Shown: positions 6,822 through 13,225 of the stretch, one piece after another
Numbering within the stretch: the first letter of the stretch is position 1
Layout of the letters: every line of letters starts with the position of its first letter
The notes under the pieces: generated by a model
Told to the model about the DNA's origin: nothing
What the model saw: only the letters and a program-made list of their open reading frames with translations
Databases searched by the model: none
Program-made: the position numbers and the translations under genes
From: an uncultured Clostridium sp.
GTDB lineage: Bacteria; Bacillota; Clostridia; TANB77; CAG-508
Direction of reading: 5' to 3'
Assembly (NCBI GenBank): GCA_946545035.1
Contig: CAMNND010000019.1
Location: 1 to 14,163 of the forward strand
Length of the DNA: 14,163 nucleotides

Positions 6822-7364
6822 ATGAGAATTGAAAGTGATAGATTAATATTAAGAAATTGGGAAGATAGTGATATCGAAGATATAGTAGAAGGATTAAATA
6901 ATATAAATGTTTCTAAATGGATGGCAAGTGTTCCATTTCCTTATACAATCGATGATGCTAAATGTTTTATTGAGCATACAAAGGCTTTGGATGAAAAAAG
7001 CAAGATGGCTTTTGCAATTGTTTTAAAAGAGAATAATAAAGTTATTGGTGGTACGGAGATTACTAATATTAATAAAAAGGATGGTACTGCTGGTGGTGGA
7101 ATATGGCTAAATGAAGCATACCAAAAAAATGGTTATGGAACAGAGGCTTTTGCAGCAAGAATTAAATATGCATTTGATGAACTTGGATTGAGACGAATAG
7201 AAAATGGATATTTTCCTGGTAATGAAAAGTCAAAAAAAATGCAGGAGAAACTTGGATATAAAGATGAAGGAATTAGAAGAAAAAAATTCCTTTGTTTAGC
7301 AACTGGAGAGTATGTTGATGAGTGTATAACAGGATTGCTAAAAGATGAATTTATATATAAATAA
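6822..7364 (+). CDS. GNAT-family N-acetyltransferase (RimJ/RimL-like)
   Basis: A 180-residue acetyltransferase of the RimJ/RimL subgroup. It opens with the typical ESDRLILRNWEDSDIEDI (residues 3-20). The acetyl-CoA pyrophosphate loop Q101-K-N-G104-Y-G106 fits the Q/RxxGxG/A motif A, and LGLRRIE followed by PGNEKSKKMQEKLGY is the usual C-terminal part, in which the Asn and the KLGY strand hold CoA. Such enzymes acetylate ribosomal protein N-termini, small amines or antibiotics; substrate cannot be predicted. The ATG is two bases after the previous stop, and its TTAGGAG site lies inside that gene, so translation is likely coupled. No terminator follows directly. Confidence 0.93.
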   Translation: MRIESDRLILRNWEDSDIEDIVEGLNNINVSKWMASVPFPYTIDDAKCFIEHTKALDEKSKMAFAIVLKENNKVIGGTEITNINKKDGTAGGGIWLNEAYQKNGYGTEAFAARIKYAFDELGLRRIENGYFPGNEKSKKMQEKLGYKDEGIRRKKFLCLATGEYVDECITGLLKDEFIYK

Positions 7365-7478
7365 TAATCAAACCGAGATTGAATTTTATATAAAAAGTGA
7401 AATTAATTATTTATTATTAGTTATCGTTATGATATTATTGAATAGAATATGAAAAATTATTCATATAAGGAGGATTTT

Positions 7479-8804
7479 ATGAAAAATATAACAAAAGATT
7501 TTATTGATAATTCTGAAAGAGAATATGAGAGCAGCGATATCTATGCTGTCGCAAGACATGCTTTAACAAATAACTCTATTAGTAGTCTAACTAAGGTAAA
7601 TGAACAAACGGAATTTACCAGAAATAGATTTTCAATTGATATTAAAACATTGAAGGTTACAAATCAAAAGGCTAGTGGGAGATGTTGGATTTTTGCTGGG
7701 TGTAATGTTTTAAGAGAAGCGGTTGCTAAAAAACTTAATCTAAAAGAGTTTGAAATATCTCAAAATTATGTTGCATTCTATGATAAACTTGAAAAATGTA
7801 ACTATCTATTGGAAAGTGTAATAAAATTAAGAAATGATAAATCTGAAGAAAGAACATTGGATACTATTTTACAAAGAGGAATTGAAGATGGTGGACAATG
7901 GGATTTATTTGTTAATGTTGTTAAGAAATATGGTGTCGTTCCAAAAGATGCATTTCCAGAGACTTTCCAAAGCTCTAATACGAGAGAGATTGACAACTTG
8001 TTAAATAGATATGTTCGTAAATTTGCTTATGAGATAAAAAATACAGATGAAAGTGAAATAGAAAACAAAAAATCATTCGTAATGAAGAATATATACAAAA
8101 TACTATGTAGCTGTTTTGGAGTACCACCAAAGACATTTAGTTTTGAATATGTAGTTGAAGATAAAGAAGGAAATAAAGAATATCATAATGAAAAGAATTT
8201 AACTCCACATAAATTTTTAGATGAATACGTTGGAATTAACTTAGATGAATATGTTAGCATTATACATAGTCCAACAGAAGATAAGCCTTTTAATGAAACA
8301 TATACGGTTAAGTATCTTGGTAACGTTATTGAAGGCAACCAAGTTAAATACTTAAATCTTGATATGAATAGAATGAAAGAGCTTGTTATTAATCAACTAA
8401 AAGATGGTGAGACCGTATGGTTTGGTAGTGATTGCTCTATGTGCGCCGATAGAAAAGGTGGCATTTGGGATGATAGATCTTTTGATATTGATAAACTATT
8501 CCAAATAGATACTTCAATGCCTAAAGAAGCTATGCTTGATACATGGGAAAGTGCAATGAACCACGCTATGGTTATTACTGGTGTTAATTTAGATGAAGGC
8601 AAAGCTACAAAGTGGAAAATAGAAAATAGCTGGGGTGAGGATGTTGCAAATAAAGGATATTATGTTGCAACAGATTCATGGTTTGATAAGTTTGTTTACC
8701 AAGCAGTTATTAATAAAAAATATTTAAATGAGTATGAGTTAAGTAATTTAAATAAAGAGCCTAAGAAGCTAGAGCTATGGGATCCAATGGGAACATTGGC
8801 ATAA
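7479..8804 (+). CDS. pepC: Aminopeptidase C / bleomycin hydrolase (peptidase C1B)
   Basis: A 441-residue papain-fold cysteine aminopeptidase. All catalytic parts are present: oxyanion Gln63 and nucleophile Cys69 (QKASGRCWIFAG), His362 in MNHAMVITG, and Asn383 in ENSWGED. Length matches bacterial PepC (about 440). In the family, the C-terminal end reaches into the active site, which limits it to releasing N-terminal residues; a short conserved-looking tail ending LWDPMGTLA is here. It forms hexamers in the cytosol and finishes digestion of peptides. I chose the ATG at 7479 because AAGGAGG at 7467-7473 sits five bases before it; an in-frame ATG at 7449 has no ribosome site. It has a terminator of its own and appears to be a single-gene unit. 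Confidence 0.97.
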   Translation: MKNITKDFIDNSEREYESSDIYAVARHALTNNSISSLTKVNEQTEFTRNRFSIDIKTLKVTNQKASGRCWIFAGCNVLREAVAKKLNLKEFEISQNYVAFYDKLEKCNYLLESVIKLRNDKSEERTLDTILQRGIEDGGQWDLFVNVVKKYGVVPKDAFPETFQSSNTREIDNLLNRYVRKFAYEIKNTDESEIENKKSFVMKNIYKILCSCFGVPPKTFSFEYVVEDKEGNKEYHNEKNLTPHKFLDEYVGINLDEYVSIIHSPTEDKPFNETYTVKYLGNVIEGNQVKYLNLDMNRMKELVINQLKDGETVWFGSDCSMCADRKGGIWDDRSFDIDKLFQIDTSMPKEAMLDTWESAMNHAMVITGVNLDEGKATKWKIENSWGEDVANKGYYVATDSWFDKFVYQAVINKKYLNEYELSNLNKEPKKLELWDPMGTLA

Positions 8805-8829
8805 CTTAATATTAAAATATATAGATATG

Positions 8830-8862
8830 AAAAGAATCTAAGTTATACTTAGATTCTTTTTT
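8830..8862 (+). terminator. Rho-independent terminator of pepC
   Basis: A perfect 14-base-pair stem (8830-8843 with 8847-8860) closes on a three-base loop, and the right arm ends in six T. It starts 26 bases after the pepC stop. Confidence 0.88.
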
Positions 8863-8875
8863 ATGGACATACAAA

Positions 8876-8904
8876 TTGACATAATACTAGAAAAATGATA
8901 AAAT
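8876..8904 (+). promoter_or_regulatory. Strong SigA promoter with extended -10
   Basis: A consensus TTGACA at 8876-8881, a 17-base spacer and TAAAAT at 8899-8904, with TGA at 8896-8898 just upstream giving an extended -10. It is the best promoter in the window. Transcription would start near 8911, which excludes an in-frame ATG at 8895 as a start of the next gene. Confidence 0.8.
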
Positions 8905-8933
8905 TAGGTAATGTTTTTGAAAAGGAGATCATT

Positions 8934-9788
8934 ATGGAAAAGTATAGTGATGCAACTCAAGAAGAAAAAATAAGAGAATATTTAAAATTATATGTAAAGA
9001 CATATGCAGCCGCAAGAAATAGAATTGGGATACCAGTTGATGAAGAGAAACTTACTGAGTTAATTGATTGTGTGACAATAGAGCTATTTAAGGATGAAAA
9101 TATGTCAGGAACATTTTCAGTTAATCAATTAAAAAAATGGATTGCTGTCATTATTAATAATTTTGAAAAAAATGGTAGAAAAAGAAATGATTTTTTATTA
9201 TTGCATGAAATGACACATTTAAGTAGCTATAATAACTTAAATATGTATACAAGACTAAGAGATGATAATCAAGTAGCAAAGTTTGGTGAGTCTGAGAAGG
9301 TAATAAATAATAGTGACATGTCTGGTACAGATGTATTTTATGGGGTTATAGCAATTGAGGAAGTTGTTGCTCAATGGATGGCAGAAAAGTGCGATGAAGC
9401 ACTTGGAAATGGTAATAGGACATCCCATAAAGAAACTCATAGAGTTTTAGGAACAGATATCGATGTTACAACAGATTTCGATAATAATGACACATATGCT
9501 CCACTTGAAACTTATGTAGAGGCTTTTTCAAAGAAAATTGGATTTAGTAGTATTGAAGATTTTGCAAAAGCTGTGGTTACCGGCGAAATTGATTTATTTG
9601 ATTATATAAATGAAAGCAATATAGAATATCTTGGATATATTGGAATACTATGTGAAGGTATATATCAAGAAAATGGATTTAGTAATCCAGGATTACCGGA
9701 GTCTGATATACCAAAGGCAATAACATATTTAGAAAACAACAGATTAGATATACCATTTAGTGATAATCCAGATACAGGAGATAGATAA
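8934..9788 (+). CDS. Putative HExxH zinc metalloprotease, uncharacterised
   Basis: A 284-residue soluble protein with no signal peptide. LLHEMTHL puts the zinc motif at His91-Glu92-x-x-His95. About 50 residues later, IAIEEVVAQWMAEK carries Glu142/Glu143 in a helix, a plausible third zinc ligand as in gluzincins. The N-terminal 90 residues are helical. The family could not be named. The start is the ATG at 8934: AAAGGAG lies at 8921-8927, and the in-frame ATG at 8895 overlaps the promoter -10. The gene is a single unit with a strong promoter and terminator. A protein that binds zinc without cutting is an alternative. Confidence 0.72.
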   Translation: MEKYSDATQEEKIREYLKLYVKTYAAARNRIGIPVDEEKLTELIDCVTIELFKDENMSGTFSVNQLKKWIAVIINNFEKNGRKRNDFLLLHEMTHLSSYNNLNMYTRLRDDNQVAKFGESEKVINNSDMSGTDVFYGVIAIEEVVAQWMAEKCDEALGNGNRTSHKETHRVLGTDIDVTTDFDNNDTYAPLETYVEAFSKKIGFSSIEDFAKAVVTGEIDLFDYINESNIEYLGYIGILCEGIYQENGFSNPGLPESDIPKAITYLENNRLDIPFSDNPDTGDR

Positions 9789-9791
9789 GAT

Positions 9792-9844
9792 AAAATATAG
9801 CAGAATTTCTAGTTAATTTTAATTAGATCTGCTATATTTTTTTT
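9792..9844 (+). terminator. Long two-part rho-independent terminator
   Basis: A 13-base-pair outer stem (9792-9804 with 9828-9840) and an inner stem of about eight pairs including one G-T pair (9809-9816 with 9819-9826), with a small asymmetric internal loop between them. Eight T run from 9837. It starts four bases after the stop codon. Confidence 0.87.
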
Positions 9845-9870
9845 ATATTAATGATTTTATTATTTCTTTA

Positions 9871-9879
9871 TGGTATTAT
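9871..9879 (+). promoter_or_regulatory. Possible extended -10 promoter of the HD gene
   Basis: TGG followed by TATTAT (9874-9879) makes an extended -10 element. No good -35 is visible at the right distance, which extended -10 promoters can tolerate. Transcription would start near 9886, leaving the ribosome site at 9893-9897 in a short leader. Confidence 0.4.
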
Positions 9880-9903
9880 TTGTTTGATGATTTGGAGGAA
9901 TTT

Positions 9904-10683
9904 ATGATTGATATAGAAAAGGCCGTAAAGGTATTTAAAGAATATATTGAACCATTTAAGGATGGAGAAGAGCTGGGTTTTGACTTAAAAGAAAAACATA
10001 CATATGAAGTAATGAAAAAATCCAAGGCGATTGCAGAGCGATTAAATTTAAGTGAGGAAGATATAAATCTTGCTGAACTTATTGGTCTACTACATGATAT
10101 TGGTAGATTTGAAGAGATGAAAGTTGCTAATAGTTTTGATAGTGGTAAATTTAACCATGCTGAATATGGTGTAAAAATTTTATTTGAAGATGGACTAATA
10201 AAAAAATTTACTGAAGATGAAAAAGATTATCCAATAATCAAAGCTGCTATATTAAATCATAGTAGACTTGCTATAGAAGATGACTTAGATGAAAGAGCGT
10301 TATTACATTCAAAGATAATCCGTGATAGTGATAAATTGGATAACTTTGAGATAAAAATAAACCGTAAACCAGAGCACTTATTTAAAAATATTGTTAATAG
10401 CGGAGATGAATTTGAGAATTCAGCTATATCTGATAAAGTATATAATGCTATAATGAATGAAAAGTGTGTGGTTTTAAGCGATAGAAAGATGCCGCTTGAT
10501 TACTATGTTACAATATGGGGATTTGTATATGATATATATTTTAAAGAATCATATGAAATAATAAAACAAAATGATTATATTAATAGATTGATTGATAGAT
10601 TTGATTATAAAGTACCAGAATCAAAAGAAAAAATAGAGCAAATGAGAAGTGTATTACTTTCTTGGATAAATAAAAAAATTTAA
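9904..10683 (+). CDS. HD-domain phosphohydrolase
   Basis: A 259-residue cytosolic protein with an HD metal-dependent phosphohydrolase domain. His32 (KHTYEV), His64-Asp65 (LLHDIGRF) and Asp141 (RDSDKLD) form the H...HD...D set that binds one or two metals. His101-like NHAE and the NHSRLAIE segment are further conserved histidine sites seen in HD families that act on nucleotides or cyclic dinucleotides. The start is the ATG at 9904: GGAGG at 9893-9897 precedes it, while the in-frame TTG at 9880 abuts a promoter-like -10. No transmembrane segments or partner domains are seen, so it is a stand-alone HD protein. The substrate is unknown. The lipoprotein gene 80 bases on has no terminator before it and may be co-transcribed. 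Confidence 0.9.
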   Translation: MIDIEKAVKVFKEYIEPFKDGEELGFDLKEKHTYEVMKKSKAIAERLNLSEEDINLAELIGLLHDIGRFEEMKVANSFDSGKFNHAEYGVKILFEDGLIKKFTEDEKDYPIIKAAILNHSRLAIEDDLDERALLHSKIIRDSDKLDNFEIKINRKPEHLFKNIVNSGDEFENSAISDKVYNAIMNEKCVVLSDRKMPLDYYVTIWGFVYDIYFKESYEIIKQNDYINRLIDRFDYKVPESKEKIEQMRSVLLSWINKKI

Positions 10684-10763
10684 AAATACCAACAAAATGT
10701 AGTTTAGTATGCATCTAAAATATAGATAAAAGATAATAAAATTTTATTTGGGAGGTAGTTATT

Positions 10764-11231
10764 ATGAAAGAGAAAATTTTTAGTGTTTTAGTAATTATAG
10801 TAGTTTTAATTAGCAGTATTTATGTATTAACAGGTTGTAGTAATGATGAGAAAAAGAGCAAAGAAGAGCTTACTCTTAAAACTTTGGAGGAAAAGGCTGA
10901 TATAATTATTTTAGGACCACAAGGTGGTATGGATTGTATTATATATACAAATTATTATATTAGTTTTTCTGAGTCAAAATTATATGTATATGATTACTTC
11001 CAGGCTGTTCCACTTGAAGATATAAAAAATCATACAGAGCATGAACCAAAGATTACAATTAAAGATTATGATATTAATGAAGATGATATAAAAGAGCTTA
11101 AAGACATAGTTGAAGAATCAAAAGGTAATACCGAAAAATCAGATTATACTGTTAAAGTAGATGGCAGAGAATATAAAATTAAAGATGTTAAAAAGTTAAA
11201 TACATTGATTAAAAGAATAGTAGATAAATAA
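10764..11231 (+). CDS. Small lipoprotein of unknown function
   Basis: A 155-residue exported protein. A Lys start and long hydrophobic core end in the lipobox VLTGC, with Cys25 as the lipid-modified residue. A Lys/Glu-rich linker (28-45) leads into a domain of roughly 100 residues with a Tyr-rich centre (YTNYY, YVYDYF) and a final helix (KKLNTLIKRIVDK). One further Cys lies at about position 58. It has no recognised motif. GGGAGGT at 10750-10756 is a strong ribosome site. The gap before it (10684-10763) holds no terminator, and a small inverted repeat (10713-10717 with 10722-10726). It resembles other clostridial single-domain lipoproteins only in outline. Confidence 0.82.
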   Translation: MKEKIFSVLVIIVVLISSIYVLTGCSNDEKKSKEELTLKTLEEKADIIILGPQGGMDCIIYTNYYISFSESKLYVYDYFQAVPLEDIKNHTEHEPKITIKDYDINEDDIKELKDIVEESKGNTEKSDYTVKVDGREYKIKDVKKLNTLIKRIVDK

Positions 11232-11264
11232 ATTATATATTAGATAAATGAATTATACAGTGCA

Positions 11265-11297
11265 AAAAGCAGGCTGCCAGTTGGCAAGCCTGCTTTT
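11265..11297. terminator. Shared, probably bidirectional terminator
   Basis: AAAAGCAGGCT at 11265-11275 pairs perfectly with 11287-11297; GCC/GGC extends the stem past a one-base bulge to an AGTT loop. The plus strand ends in four T and the minus strand in five T, so the hairpin can close both the lipoprotein gene and the converging HPr-like gene. It is GC-richer than the window's other terminators, like the HPr-like gene beside it. Confidence 0.8.
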
Positions 11298-11306
11298 GCT
11301 TGATTG

Positions 11307-11576
11307 TTAGTAGTCCTCGAACCCTGACTGGAAGAGCTTGACAAGTGCGTTCATAGCTTCTTCTTCGTCCTCTCCGCTTGTAGTGAGTGTAATGGTTGTT
11401 CCATATGAGATGCCTCCGGAGAGAACACCCAATTGGCTTTTGGCATTAATCACTCTGTCTTCGATACGGATAGTTGCCTGACTTTTGAACTCATTTGCTT
11501 TCGCATTGAGTATTGACACAATCCGTGAGCTGCGAAGACCTGCCTGATTGATGACTGTAACTTTCTGCGTTTTCAT
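11307..11576 (-). CDS. HPr-like protein without the catalytic histidine (Crh-like)
   Basis: An 89-residue HPr-fold protein. The region after strand 1 reads NQAGLRSSR (10-18), where HPr has GLHARP: the residue at the His15 site is Arg15, and the Arg17 site is Ser. The regulatory block NAKSQLGVLS (44-53) is intact, with Ser47 at the place of HPr Ser46, the HPr kinase target. The C-terminal SGEDEEEAMNALVKLF helix is typical. This keeps Ser but lacks the phosphotransfer His, as in Bacillus Crh (Gln there), which acts in catabolite repression. GGAGGT lies six bases before the ATG. It is the only minus-strand gene here and has about 45% G+C, with CTC, CAG and CGC codons that its neighbours rarely use, suggesting transfer or different selection. 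An in-frame upstream ATG at 11681 lies upstream of the promoter. Confidence 0.93.
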   Translation of the reverse strand: MKTQKVTVINQAGLRSSRIVSILNAKANEFKSQATIRIEDRVINAKSQLGVLSGGISYGTTITLTTSGEDEEEAMNALVKLFQSGFEDY

Positions 11577-11626
11577 AGTTACCTCCAATCGAAATAAAAC
11601 TCGGTCTTTGAAGTATATACGAAATG

Positions 11627-11640
11627 TTAAACCGATTTGG
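11627..11640. promoter_or_regulatory. Weak cre-like element in the HPr-like leader
   Basis: The 14 bases have the central AAnCGnTnW part of a CcpA cre site, but lack the flanking TG and CA. This gives 11 of 14 to the consensus TGWAANCGNTNWCA on each strand, by eye. It lies between the predicted minus-strand transcription start and the ATG. Confidence 0.2.
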
Positions 11641-11652
11641 CCTAACAAACGA

Positions 11653-11681
11653 ATTCTAACATATAGATTTTTAGGATACAA
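11653..11681 (-). promoter_or_regulatory. Promoter of the HPr-like gene
   Basis: On the minus strand, TTGTAT (11681-11676), a 17-base spacer and TAGAAT (11658-11653), with TGT immediately before the -10 as an extended element. Transcription would start near 11646, leaving a leader of about 70 bases with a small inverted repeat (TCGGT/ACCGA). Confidence 0.65.
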
Positions 11682-11738
11682 TGATTTTTTATAAATATTT
11701 TATTTTTTATTATCAACAAAAAAACTATTCAAATTCAG

Positions 11739-11767
11739 TATACAAAAAAGTATTTTTATGATATAAA
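11739..11767 (+). promoter_or_regulatory. Promoter of the lipid kinase gene
   Basis: TATACA at 11739-11744 and TATAAA at 11762-11767 are 17 bases apart, with TGA at 11759-11761 forming an extended -10. Transcription would start near 11774, about 25 bases before the ATG. It is divergent from the HPr-like promoter, with about 57 bases between the two -35 elements. Confidence 0.6.
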
Positions 11768-11799
11768 TCTTGTGTAGTATCAATAAATGAGGTGAAATA

Positions 11800-12699
11800 A
11801 TGAAACATCGAATTCTGATGGTTGTTAATCCAAAAGCAGGAAGAGCAAAGATAAAAAAATATGTAAATGATATAAGAAATAATTTAGAAAGAAGTCAATA
11901 TAAAATTGATTTAAAACATACTACGGTTGAGAACAGCGCAACAGATATCATAAAAAGCTATAAAAAAGACTTTGATATCTTAGTTGTATGTGGAGGGGAT
12001 GGAACTCTTAATCAGGCTGTTCAAGCACTTCATGATATTGATAAGTATGTTCAAATTGGATATATTCCAACAGGAACTACAAATGATTTTGCAAGAAGTA
12101 TTGGTGTAGCATTTAATAAACTTGAATTATCAAATAATCTTGATAAATATACAACCGAGAAAGTTGATTTAGGAAAATTTAATGATAGAGTATTTAACTA
12201 CGTTGTATCTGCTGGAATTTTTTCTAAAACATCATATAGTACTAGTACAAAAGCAAAGAATAGATTCGGAAGGCTTGCTTACCTTGTTTCAGGCGCAAAG
12301 GAAATATTTATATGCAAACCATATAGATTAATTGTTAGAAGTAAAGATAAATCTATTGATGATGAGTTTATTTATTGTAGTGTAAGTAATTCTAAATATG
12401 TTGGTGGATTTAATATATTCAAAAAAGAAAATGTTGAGATGGATGATGGAGAGCTTGAGGCTATATTTATTAAGAAACCAAAAAGCTTTCGTAAGCTTAT
12501 AAAATTACTATGCAAGGTTATCAATGGAAACTTTAATGATGACCATGTTAGATATTTTAAAGCTCCAGAGCTTGAAATAGAAAGCGACAAAGATACAGAA
12601 TGGTCTATAGATGGTGAATATAGTGGCAAGGTTAAAAAGATAAAAATAACTAATATTAGAAAACGTATGGAATATATTGTTCCAGGAAATCAATTATAA
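11800..12699 (+). CDS. Diacylglycerol/lipid kinase (DgkB/YegS family)
   Basis: A 299-residue lipid kinase with the DAGK catalytic fold. Residues 5-14 (ILMVVNPKAG) open the domain. GGDGTLN (65-71) is the nucleotide-binding loop; PTGTTNDFAR (90-99) is the second signature with the GTTND motif; WSIDGEY (268-274) is the C-terminal metal-linked element. The family phosphorylates diacylglycerol or related lipids, so it recycles diacylglycerol into phospholipid synthesis at the membrane face. Length is usual (about 300). GAGGTGA sits before the ATG. No membrane helix is present, as expected. It is a single-gene unit with its own promoter and terminator. The exact lipid substrate is not determined by sequence alone. 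Confidence 0.95.
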   Translation: MKHRILMVVNPKAGRAKIKKYVNDIRNNLERSQYKIDLKHTTVENSATDIIKSYKKDFDILVVCGGDGTLNQAVQALHDIDKYVQIGYIPTGTTNDFARSIGVAFNKLELSNNLDKYTTEKVDLGKFNDRVFNYVVSAGIFSKTSYSTSTKAKNRFGRLAYLVSGAKEIFICKPYRLIVRSKDKSIDDEFIYCSVSNSKYVGGFNIFKKENVEMDDGELEAIFIKKPKSFRKLIKLLCKVINGNFNDDHVRYFKAPELEIESDKDTEWSIDGEYSGKVKKIKITNIRKRMEYIVPGNQL

Positions 12700-12724
12700 A
12701 TAATAACAGATTTTAGTATATAAC

Positions 12725-12761
12725 AAAAGAGAGCATATTATTTATGATATGCTCTCTTTTT
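12725..12761 (+). terminator. Rho-independent terminator of the lipid kinase gene
   Basis: A 14-base-pair stem (12725-12738 with 12747-12760) closes on an eight-base loop, and the right arm ends in five T. It begins 25 bases after the kinase stop. The loop contains an ATG in frame with the next gene, which is not its start. Confidence 0.87.
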
Positions 12762-12779
12762 GATATAAGGAGGATTTAT

Positions 12780-13211
12780 ATGGAAATTATTGTTGGTGGA
12801 ATTGTTGAAAAAGATGGGAAAATATTAATGGTTCAGGAGAAAAAGAAAAGATGCTATGGTAAATGGAATATTCCAGCTGGGCATCTTGATCCAAATGAAA
12901 CTATTATCGAAGGAGCACTTCGTGAAATAAGAGAGGAAACTGGCTGTGATGTAGAAGCCACTGGAATTGCAGTACTAGCTAATAGAGTTATGAAAGATGA
13001 TGTACTTGTTGAAATAGTTTTCTCGACTAAATTAATTAATGAGAGCATAAAAATTGATCCAGAAGAAATATTAGATGTTAAGTGGATAGATAAAAATGAT
13101 GTTTTGAATAACATGGATGATGAATTAAGAGATATTCCGTTCATAAAAGGACCAATTCAAAATATAATTGATGGTAAGGTTGCATCTTTGGATATAGTTG
13201 GTACTTTATAG
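12780..13211 (+). CDS. Nudix hydrolase
   Basis: A 143-residue cytosolic pyrophosphohydrolase. The Nudix box is perfect at 34-56: Gly34, Glu40, Arg48-Glu49, Glu52-Glu53 and Gly55 follow GX5EX7REUXEEXGU. The acidic residues bind magnesium. The preceding WNIPAGHL (29-36) is the usual strand. The family cleaves nucleoside diphosphates linked to another group (NTPs, nucleotide sugars, ADP-ribose, damaged nucleotides); the substrate is not clear, though MutT-type cleaning is possible. The start is the ATG at 12780, which has AAGGAGG at 12766-12772; an in-frame ATG at 12744 lies inside the terminator loop. The next gene starts 14 bases after its stop, so the two are an operon. Confidence 0.95.
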   Translation: MEIIVGGIVEKDGKILMVQEKKKRCYGKWNIPAGHLDPNETIIEGALREIREETGCDVEATGIAVLANRVMKDDVLVEIVFSTKLINESIKIDPEEILDVKWIDKNDVLNNMDDELRDIPFIKGPIQNIIDGKVASLDIVGTL

Positions 13212-13225
13212 TTTGGGGTGATTGC

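Noticed and set aside
7449..7478. Longer start for pepC
   Set aside because: The perfect AAGGAGG lies inside this extension, so 7479 is the start.
8895..8933. Longer start for the HExxH gene
   Set aside because: The ATG overlaps the -10 of a near-consensus promoter and is upstream of the predicted transcription start.
9880..9903. TTG start for the HD gene
   Set aside because: It abuts a -10 element and contains the GGAGG that serves the ATG at 9904.
11577..11681. 35-residue N-terminal extension of the HPr-like protein
   Set aside because: The upstream ATG lies at the -35 of the predicted promoter, and HPr normally starts where the 11576 ATG is; a GGAGGT precedes that ATG.
12372..12693. Open frames on the minus strand within the lipid kinase gene
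   Set aside because: They overlap a clear plus-strand kinase, lack ribosome sites, and have the low-complexity Ser/Leu/Ile composition of antisense shadows.
12744..12779. Longer start for the Nudix gene
   Set aside because: The ATG is in the loop of a terminator hairpin, and the extension contains the ribosome site of 12780.
12854..13144. Open frame on the minus strand within the Nudix gene
   Set aside because: It is antisense to the Nudix box and shows no family match.
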